64,000 nt of DNA from Budorcas taxicolor (lineage: Eukaryota; Chordata; Mammalia; Artiodactyla; Bovidae), in contig NC_068910.1 of assembly GCF_023091745.1 (NCBI RefSeq), positions 178,615,170 through 178,679,169 of the forward strand. The letters run 5' to 3'. Within the stretch, counting starts at the first letter, position 1. Every line of letters starts with the position of its first letter. Below the pieces are notes generated by a model. That model searched no databases, was not told where the DNA came from, and saw only the letters and a list, made by a program, of their open reading frames with translations. Made by a program: the position numbers and the translations under genes. Shown in pieces: positions 57,088-64,000 of the stretch.

Positions 57088-57475
57088 GTTGTGCTGTGCT
57101 TAGCCGCTCAGTCGTGTCTGGCTCTTCGCAACCCCATGGATTGTAGCCCACCAGGCTCCTCTATGGGGACTATCCAGGCCAGAATGCTGGAGTGCGTTGC
57201 CATTTCCTCCTCCAGGGGATCTTCCCCACCCAGGGATCAAACCAGAATCTCCTACAATGCAGGCAGATTCTTTACTGTCTGAGCCACCAGGGAAGCCATC
57301 TACCCTGGAGTGGGTTGCTGTTTCCTTCCCCAAGGGGATCTTCCCAACCCAGGGATCGAAAGTAGGTTTCCCACATTGCACCCAGATTCTTTACCATCTG
57401 AGCCTCCAGGGAAGCCCAAGAATACTGGAGTAGGTAGCCTATCCCTTCTCCAGGGGATCTTCCTGACCCAGGAAG
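57088..57475 (-). mobile_element. Cluster of three Bov-tA SINEs, same orientation
   Basis: 57088-57297 is a complete antisense copy (ttagccgctcagtcgtgtct to gagccaccagggaagcc). 57301-57417 is a second, starting mid-body (accctggagtgggttgctgt) and ending gagcctccagggaagccc. 57418-57475 is a third fragment, mid-body only (aagaatactggagtaggtag to tcctgacccaggaa). Each head abuts the next body. Confidence 0.88.
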
Positions 57476-57623
57476 AAGGAAAAAAACAAAACAAAACAAA
57501 ATACTGAGTGAGAGGCATATTAAATATGAAACCAAAAGATAAGTTTCACCAAACAGATCTTTTTTTTTTTTAACCAAAAGATGAGGCATATATTTTTTTA
57601 ATTATTAAGTGTGAACCTGCAGT

Positions 57624-57800
57624 CAGTGGCTTTCAAATTTGGTGAGCATAATTATCACTAGGGACTCTTGTTTAAATATAGATCTCTAGGCCTTGCACCC
57701 AGAGGTTCTGATTCTGCTGGTCCATGAGGGGCCTGGGGATATGCATAACTACAAGCTTCTCAGATGATTCTTGGACCAAGCTTTGAAACCTGTGCTTTAG
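57624..57800. mobile_element. MER5 (hAT-Charlie) MITE
   Basis: cagtggctttcaaatttggt, atagatctctaggccttgca, aggttctgattctgctggtc, gggcctggggatatgcataa, and tcttggaccaagctttgaaa: both terminal inverted repeats are recognisable. Confidence 0.85.
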
Positions 57801-57802
57801 GT

Positions 57803-57866
57803 CCTATGCTATGCTATGCTAGGTCACTTCAGTCGTGTCCGACTCTGTGTGACCCCATAGACGGCT
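57803..57866 (-). mobile_element. BOV-A2 fragment with (atgct)n tail
   Basis: A (ctatg)n tract at 57806-57821, then aggtcacttcagtcgtgtcc to cccatagacggc, and truncation. The tail is a pentamer rather than the usual (agc)n. Confidence 0.85.
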
Positions 57867-58582
57867 GTGTATGAAAAAGAGCAGCTAATCAGATTGGCAA
57901 GTACAACAAAACAGGCCTGCTCCCAGCTCAGTTTTGCTAAACAATCCCAAACTTCTAGTTCTAGCTTTGTGAGAGATAATGGTGACCTATCCAGTGGATT
58001 GCAAGTGGATTGTATGCATAATAAAACAAATGCTAATTTCAATTTTTGTTTTGCTGAATAAGAATCATGAAATTATGAGGGAGAACTTAGAAAACTAAAA
58101 CTATTATCTCTTCTTTATAGTCCAATTTTTGTAATTTAGAGAAGAGCACTTTTCATATGGGTATAATTTTATTTCCTACTGATCTTTTATATACACACTT
58201 GTATTCATTCAAAATACCACCATCTGCATGACAAGAAAATCTTTATTATAAAGGGTGAAAATTCATTATTACAGAGAATTCCTTAAAGTGGAGGTGGGGA
58301 AGTGCCAAGATATTAATATGCTACTAACCAATGCTACAATTAAAGTTATCAGGCCAATATAGGTATATTCTGTGTAGTTTCCATTGATTTATTTGAAAAA
58401 TTGAGTTTATTTTTTTTAAGTCAGGTAACAGGAAAAAAAAATTCCTGTCAGGCGACTGTATGCTCCTTGGTTTTTGTCTTGTCACAACAAAGATTTGGAA
58501 TGATGATTCCATATGGTCCTACATTACCATACTTACACAATAAAGAATTCCAGATACTTTTCAAGAAATATGGTTACTGCTT
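57867..58582. other. Unassigned AT-rich sequence
   Basis: No gene or repeat recognised. Confidence 0.35.
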
Positions 58583-58592
58583 CTATATAGGA

Positions 58593-58946
58593 CTTAAAAA
58601 AAAAAAAAAAAACCTATTTATTTATGACTGTGCTGGGTCTTCATTGCTGCACGGGCTTTCCTTGAGTTGTGGCGAGTGGGGGCCACTCTCTAGTTGTGGT
58701 GCACGGCCTTATCATTGTGGTGGCTTCTCTTGTTGCTGAGCGAAGGCTTTCAAGCATGTGGGCTTCAGTAGTTGCAGTACGTGGGCTCAGTAGTTGTAGT
58801 TCCTAAGCTCTAGAATACAGGCTCAACTGTGGGCACAATGGCTTAGTTGCTCCAAGGCATGTGAGATCTTCCCGGACCAGGGATCGAACCTGTGTCTCCT
58901 ACACTGGCAGGTGGATTCTTTACCACTGAGCCACCAGGAAAGCCCC
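58593..58946 (-). mobile_element. CHR-type SINE, full length
   Basis: A-run at 58594-58610 with acctatttatttatgactgt, body ggccactctctagttgtggt, head accagggatcgaacctgtgt to ccaccaggaaagcccc. ctatata at 58583-58589 and 58946-58952 may be the target-site duplication. Confidence 0.9.
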
Positions 58947-59922
58947 TATATAAAATCTTTATATAAAAACTGTAAGACAGATATGTTACAGGAAATAACC
59001 AAGGCTTGTCTGTGTTTATATGTAATATCTATTTTTGGTTAAACTGCTATTTTACTTAACTACATTTATAATATTTTATGATACTTTATTTGTAGTAATT
59101 ACTCAGTTATACCATAGATACCATATAAAACTTTCATCCTGGAAACAAAGAACAGCATTTCTAAGTTCCTTTTAAACTTTAAATTCAATTCAACATGATT
59201 CAAATATTGTTTATTGAAAACCTATAAGAGGCTCTTTACTCCACTAAACACTGAGGGAAAAAAAATCTCTACAGTGAAAGATTTTATGATACAAGTCTAA
59301 AAATCAAGAGATTCAAAAGTAGATTAAAAGAAAAAAAACCAGAAGCTAGCAAAGGCATAATAAAGATGACAATGAGGTCATGGTTGTAGAATATGGAACT
59401 CAACACACAGTCCTCAAGGAAGTCCATGTGAGAGTACAAAAGTTAACAGAAGACCTCTGTTCTCTGTCCTACTTCCTGCACATGACACTCACAAGCTTTA
59501 AATATGGAGGAAAATGTGCAGTAAAAACTAGTGTCTGAGCACTGAATTCACATTTAGGAATTAGTCATGGATTCGGAGAAGCTCTTTTCATTATTTATAT
59601 ACCAATCATAGAATCAAATAATAAACACAGAACTTTTATTAGAACTTCAAGCTTAAAAAAGTTGTTTTACCCTATGCTGCTGGAACATGTGACAATCACA
59701 ATAGACCATGTAGACTGTGACTTTCACCAACAATTTACCAAACATCCCCTTTCTGCAGCAGAGAAAGGACTAGGTTAAAGGGGAGTTATTTCTCTTGTAA
59801 CCCTTCTTTGCAGTATTTTGCATTGGTCTTTGGCTTTTCCTTCCTAGTTTTCTTCATTTATCTGATAATCCTTACTTTTGTTGATAGTTCTCAGACTATG
59901 GAGAGTGCAGGGGAGTTCAGTT
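58947..59922. other. Mostly unassigned, possible L2 words at 59180-59300
   Basis: aaatattgtttattgaaaac followed by cactaaacactgaggg may be an L2 3' domain. No gene recognised. Confidence 0.35.
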
Positions 59923-60083
59923 GCTTCCATCATTCCTACACCAGGAATATGGGGATTTTTAATTCAAAAGTACCAAGGATCACATGGATATCCAATAAAC
60001 AATTGTTGAGTCATGGTGAATTGAATTAAAAATCCCCATATTCCTGGTGCAGGAATGATGGAAGCACGTGATCCTTAGTACTT
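59923..60083. repeat. Inverted duplication with 45-bp arms, order kept
   Basis: Arm A at 59923-59967 is repeated as its reverse complement at 60021-60065 (44 of 45 identical). Adjacent segment B at 59968-59984 is repeated as its reverse complement at 60067-60083 (16 of 17). A simple palindrome would give B' then A'; here it is A' then B'. The spacer is 53 bases. Confidence 0.9.
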
Positions 60084-60099
60084 CGTTAGACACTAGAAA

Positions 60100-60319
60100 A
60101 GGTACTTCCCTGGAGCTCAGAGGTTAAAGTGTCTGCCTGGAATGTGGGAGACCCGGGTTCGATCCCTGGGTGGGGACGATCCCCTGGGGAAGGAAATGGC
60201 AACCCACTCCAGTACTCTTGCTTGGAGAATCCCATGGAGGGAAGAGCCTGGTAGGCTACAGTCCATGGGGTCGCAAAGAGTCGGACACGACTGAGTGATT
60301 TCACTTCACTTCACTTTAT
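60100..60319 (+). mobile_element. Bov-tA SINE with target-site duplication
   Basis: tacttccctggagctcagag to ttcacttcacttcacttt; acactagaaa at 60090-60099 and 60320-60329. A-box and B-box-like words (gggttcgatccct) are intact. Confidence 0.95.
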
Positions 60320-60329
60320 ACACTAGAAA

Positions 60330-61092
60330 GGATGCAAAAGATGTATTGCAGGATTCCTTCCCTGAAGACCTGGAAATCCTGTTGAATGGTAGATAGATAA
60401 GAACCAGATAGAGTACTATGAGATGACAGGTGAAGCTTTGGGAATGAGGGTGTTGATGGTGGCAGTACCCATAGCAAGGAGTTGTCTTGTTATTAGACTT
60501 GTTTTTTTTTTAATGAATATTTGCATACTATGTCTCTTGGCTTACACATGCTTTTACTACTCAAGAGAATTATGGTAGCAACATTCTTACAAAAACCAAG
60601 AAGGATGGTATTTAGCCGAGTAGAAATGTGCAAATTATGAGTAGATGGTTGTCTCTCTCGGTGCTAGAAGGCTGGATTACATAAAGCAGATGTGGATAAT
60701 AAAGGAAAGGAATTCTGTATCCGCTGGAATGTACATCTGGATGATTCTCCTATCAAAAAAAAAAAAAGTGATTTTCAAATTCCTTTAACCCTGAAGCAAA
60801 TTTAAACGAAAAGAATACATGGTTGGCCACTTTGAAATCTTGCTCAACCAGAGTCAAACATAAAATTACCAGCAATGAGTAGTAAACTGAGAAATGAACT
60901 TTGAAAGAGAAGCAGAAAATGGAATTGAGCTCCAGGGAAATAATTTTCCCCCCAGCTTGGAGCCTGGGCAGCCTTAAAGGTCTTCTGGACATGGTCTATT
61001 TTTTGCAAGGATTACAACATTGTCATCTGTGTTCCCTCTGTTAAAAGTGATTGGCTAACTAGAGGTAAAAATCAGTTTAGTACTACCAGAAA
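60330..61092. other. Unassigned sequence
   Basis: A-run at 60755-60767. No gene recognised. Confidence 0.35.
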
Positions 61093-61105
61093 AATGATAG
61101 GTTTT

Positions 61106-61267
61106 TATTTGGCTGGCTGGGTCTTAGTTGCGGCACACAGTATCTTTGTTGTGGTATGCAACCTCTTAGTTGTGGCATGTGGGATCTAATTCCCTGACCA
61201 GGGACTGAACCCGGGTTCCCTGAATTGTGAGTGTGGAGCCTTAGCCATAGGACCATTCGGGAAGTCC
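61106..61267 (-). mobile_element. CHR-1-like SINE with target-site duplication
   Basis: atttggctggctgggtctta, ttgtggcatgtgggatctaa, gggactgaacccgggttccc to accattcgggaagtcc. Flanks aatgataggtttt at 61093-61105 and aatgataagtttt at 61268-61280 (12 of 13). Confidence 0.92.
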
Positions 61268-61280
61268 AATGATAAGTTTT

Positions 61281-62130
61281 ATGCATTGATTTTATTCATG
61301 GTTGTGTGAGAGCCATATGGCTCCAGTATAAAATGCTACAGAGCTTCGGCATAGTTTTTCTTGGTGAACAGGCAATTGGAGATGGAAAACAGTTCACTTA
61401 GAGCCTGTGGAGCACCTTAAACTGTTTCATAAGCAATAACTTAGACTATGCGTCAGCAAGCAGAAAGGCTGTAGGAAGTTACTATATAGAAAGAGGATGA
61501 TAAACATGAGAAGACTAATTAGTAATCAAGATAACAAAATACTGTTTTTCTAAATAACATCAGGTATTGGACCTTCCTAGAAGATGAGTTGTAACAAGCT
61601 GATGAGCCAGGAGAACTGGTTAGAATACTGTTGGCTCAAGTCTGCAGAGTAAAATGCTTCATTCTGTTTCATACCATTTCCTTTTTTTAGGACTCCTTTA
61701 TGCAGTGTAAATAATATTGTTCTCAGAGAGTACAGATTCTTTGGCAAGCCTTTACTAAGTGATTCAGAGCCACCTACTTTTTGAGCACCCACCTTGTTCA
61801 AAGCGCCATTCCAGTCTTGAGGCTACAGTAGGATATATATATATTCTACCCAGAGTTCTGTGTGGGCTTTCCAGTAAAGACTGAAACCTAGGTGGTCCTA
61901 TTGCCTACACTTCCAAAAAATATGAAAGTCCCATCTAAGGATCTCAGCACCATTCTTCTCTACTCTCCATCCTAAAATTACCGCCTCTGCACTTTTGTAC
62001 ACATGTGTAGGAGCCTCCACTGCTTATCACCACCATGCTTTGATTCCTTGTTAGGTACCACGTAAAGCCCCTTTTGCAGCTATTGAATACAAGAAAGATA
62101 CAGTGTTAGGCTAGAGAACTCTTTCCCAAA
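61281..62130. other. Unassigned sequence
   Basis: (ta)n tract at 61831-61846. Weak L2-like words at 61785-61830 (tgagcacccaccttgttcaa). No gene recognised. Confidence 0.35.
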
Positions 62131-63742
62131 TGACTTCAGTTCAGTTCAGTTCAGTTGCTCAGTCGTGTCCCACTCTTTGCGACTCCATGGACTGCAGCAC
62201 ACCAGGCTGCCCTGTCCATTACCAACTCCCGGAGTTTACTCAAGCTCATATCCATTGAGTTGGTGATGCCATCCAACCATCTCATCGTCTGTCATCTTGC
62301 CTTCAATCTTTCCCAGCATCAGGGTCTTTTCAAATGAGTAAGTTCTTCGCATCAGGTGGTCAAAGTATTGGAGCTTCAGCTTCAGCATCAGTCCTTCCAA
62401 TGAATATTCAGAATTGATCTCCTTTAGGATGGACTGGTTGGATCTCCTTGCAGTCCAAGGGACTCTTAAGAGTCTTCAACACCACAGTTCAAAAGCAGCA
62501 ATTCTTTGGCACTCAGTTTTCTTTATAGTCCAACTCTCACATCCATACATGACTACTGGGAAAATCATAGCTTTGACTAGACGGACTTTAGTTGGCAAAG
62601 TAATGTCTCTGCTTTTGAATATGCTATCTAGATGTGTATAGCTTTTCTTCTAAGGAGCAAGCATCTTTTAATTTCATGGCTGCAGTCACCATCGGCAGTG
62701 ATTTTGGAGCCCCCAAAATTAAGTCTCTCACTGTTTCCATTATTTCCCCATCAATTTGCCATTAAGTGATGGGACCAGATGCCATGATCTTTCACTTTCA
62801 TCAAGAGGTTCTTTGGTCCTTTGCTTTCTGCCATAAGGGTGGTGTCATCCGCTTATCTGAGGTTATTGATATTTCTCCCAGCAATCTTGATTCCAGCTTG
62901 TGCTTCATCCAGTCCAGCATTTCACATGATGTACTCTGCATAAAAGTTAAATAAGCGAGGTGACAATATACAGCCTTGACATACTCCTTTTCCTATTTGG
63001 AACCAGTCTGTTGTTCCATGTCCAGTTCTAACTGTTGCTTCTTGACCTGCATATAGATTTCTCAAGAGGCAGATCAGGTGGTCTGGTACTCCCATCTCTT
63101 GAAGAATTTTCCACAGTTTGCTGTCATCCACACAGTCAAAGGCTTTGGCATAGTCAGTAAAGCAGATGTTTTTCTGGAACTCTCTTGCTTTTTCAATGAT
63201 CTAGCAGCAATGTTGGCAAGTTGATCTCTGGTTCCTCCACCTTTTCTAAAACGAGCTTGAACATCTGGAAGTTCACAGTTCACATACTGTTGAAGCCTGG
63301 CTTGGAGAATTTTGAGTATTACTTTGCTAGCACGTGAGATGGGTGCAATTGTGCGGTAGTTTGAGCCTTCTTTGGCGTTGCTTTCTTTGGGATTGGAATG
63401 AAAACTGACCTTTTCCAGTTCTGTGGCCACTGCTGAGGTTTCTAAATTTGCTGACATATTGAGTGGAACACTTTCACAGCATCATCTTTTAGGACTTGAA
63501 ATAACTCAACTGGAATTCCATCACCTCCACTAACTTTGTTCATTGTGATGTTTCCTAAGGCCCACTTGATTTCACATTCCAGGATGTCTTACTCTAGGTA
63601 GTGATCACACCATCTTGATTATCTTGGTCATGAAGATCTTTTTTGTACAGTTCTTCTGTGTATTCTTGCCACCTCTTCTTAATATCTTCTGCTTCTGTTA
63701 GGTCCATACCATGTCTGTCCTTTATTGTGACCATCTTTGCAA
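62131..63742 (-). mobile_element. BovB LINE, 1.6 kb, 5'-truncated upstream of RT
   Basis: 3' end ttcagttcagttcagttcag. It runs through the RT region (antisense frames 62922-63131, KLWKILQEMGVPDHL; 63074-63457, CELPDVQARFRKGGGTRDQ) to ctgtcctttattgtgaccat. There are several frameshifts, and the RT catalytic box region near 62840-62856 reads gtgtcatccgcttatc, so the YADD is altered. The border repeat aaatgacttcag / aaagtggcttcag is a possible but weak target-site duplication. Confidence 0.94.
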
Positions 63743-64000
63743 AGATGGCTTTGCAAAGTGGCTTCAGGAAAATCAAATCATCTCTTCCACAACCCCCCCC
63801 CCAATTAAATTCCCATATCAAACTAAAAGGTATCAAAAATGGTGGCAATATTTCAGCTAACGTTAAGAAAAATTATCACACCACAATCAGACGTTTTCAT
63901 AATAAGCTGCTCTCATTCCTAAGTAAATCTGATGAACAATGCTGGATACACAGAATAGATGAAGCAACAAAGTCATTTTACATAACAAGTGTTTCCCAAA
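63743..64000. other. Unassigned right edge with a C-run
   Basis: A duplicated ctttgcaaag word (63733-63759) and a homopolymer C run at 63787-63796. No gene seen. Confidence 0.4.

Noticed and set aside
1..64000. CRISPR array, prophage, operon or bacterial mobile system
   Set aside because: Recurrent words are dispersed SINE and LINE copies on both strands, with no regular spacing, no cas-like frames and no bacterial gene organisation.

Overview
This is nuclear DNA of a ruminant, almost certainly a bovid (cattle-like). The diagnostic content is ruminant-restricted: about 30 Bov-tA SINE copies, dimeric BOV-A2 SINEs ending in (agc)n, CHR-type tRNA-derived SINEs shared with other cetartiodactyls, a young artiodactyl L1 tail, and a dozen copies of the RTE-clade LINE BovB. 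Older pan-mammalian relics (MIR, L2, MLT1-type LTRs, MER20, MER5, a hAT-type and a Tigger-type MITE) form the substrate into which these inserted. The species within Bovidae cannot be fixed from the sequence alone.

I see no convincing host protein-coding exon, functional RNA gene, CRISPR array or bacterial feature. The only long open frames are decayed pieces of BovB endonuclease/reverse transcriptase and antisense shadows of SINEs. The window is intergenic or intronic.

Layout. 1-9.3 kb: SINE-rich, with an antisense BovB (3.06-3.85 kb), an L1 3' end (4.44-4.84 kb), BOV-A2 copies with clear target-site duplications, and an L2 split by a Bov-tA. 9.3-20 kb: mostly unassigned AT-rich DNA. 20-25 kb: two opposed BovB pieces and a GC-richer stretch possibly from an LTR. 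25.3-30.5 kb: a five-component nest. A Bov-tA is split by an antisense BovB carrying a 5' inversion; that BovB is split both by a 3-kb sense BovB and by a tailed 28S rRNA retropseudogene. 30.5-36.9 kb: MLT1-type LTRs, MER20, and a possible SINE/LINE chimera. 38-40 kb: an L2 relic interrupted by an LTR and a BOV-A2. 41-50 kb: CHR SINEs, MIR, BovB tails, a hAT MITE and a Tigger-type MITE. 51.6-57.5 kb: BovB and Bov-tA in high density, including an internally deleted BovB with both ends and a perfect 11-bp target-site duplication. 59.9-60.1 kb: a 45-bp-arm inverted duplication in unusual order. 62.1-63.7 kb: a long antisense BovB.

The best candidates for new biology are structural: the retroelement nest with the 28S retrocopy, the deletion-derivative BovB with a long 5' leader, and the order-preserving inverted duplication. 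All names of repeat families come from recognition of conserved motifs, not from a database search, so boundaries are generally good to about 10 bases where a target-site duplication was found and looser elsewhere.
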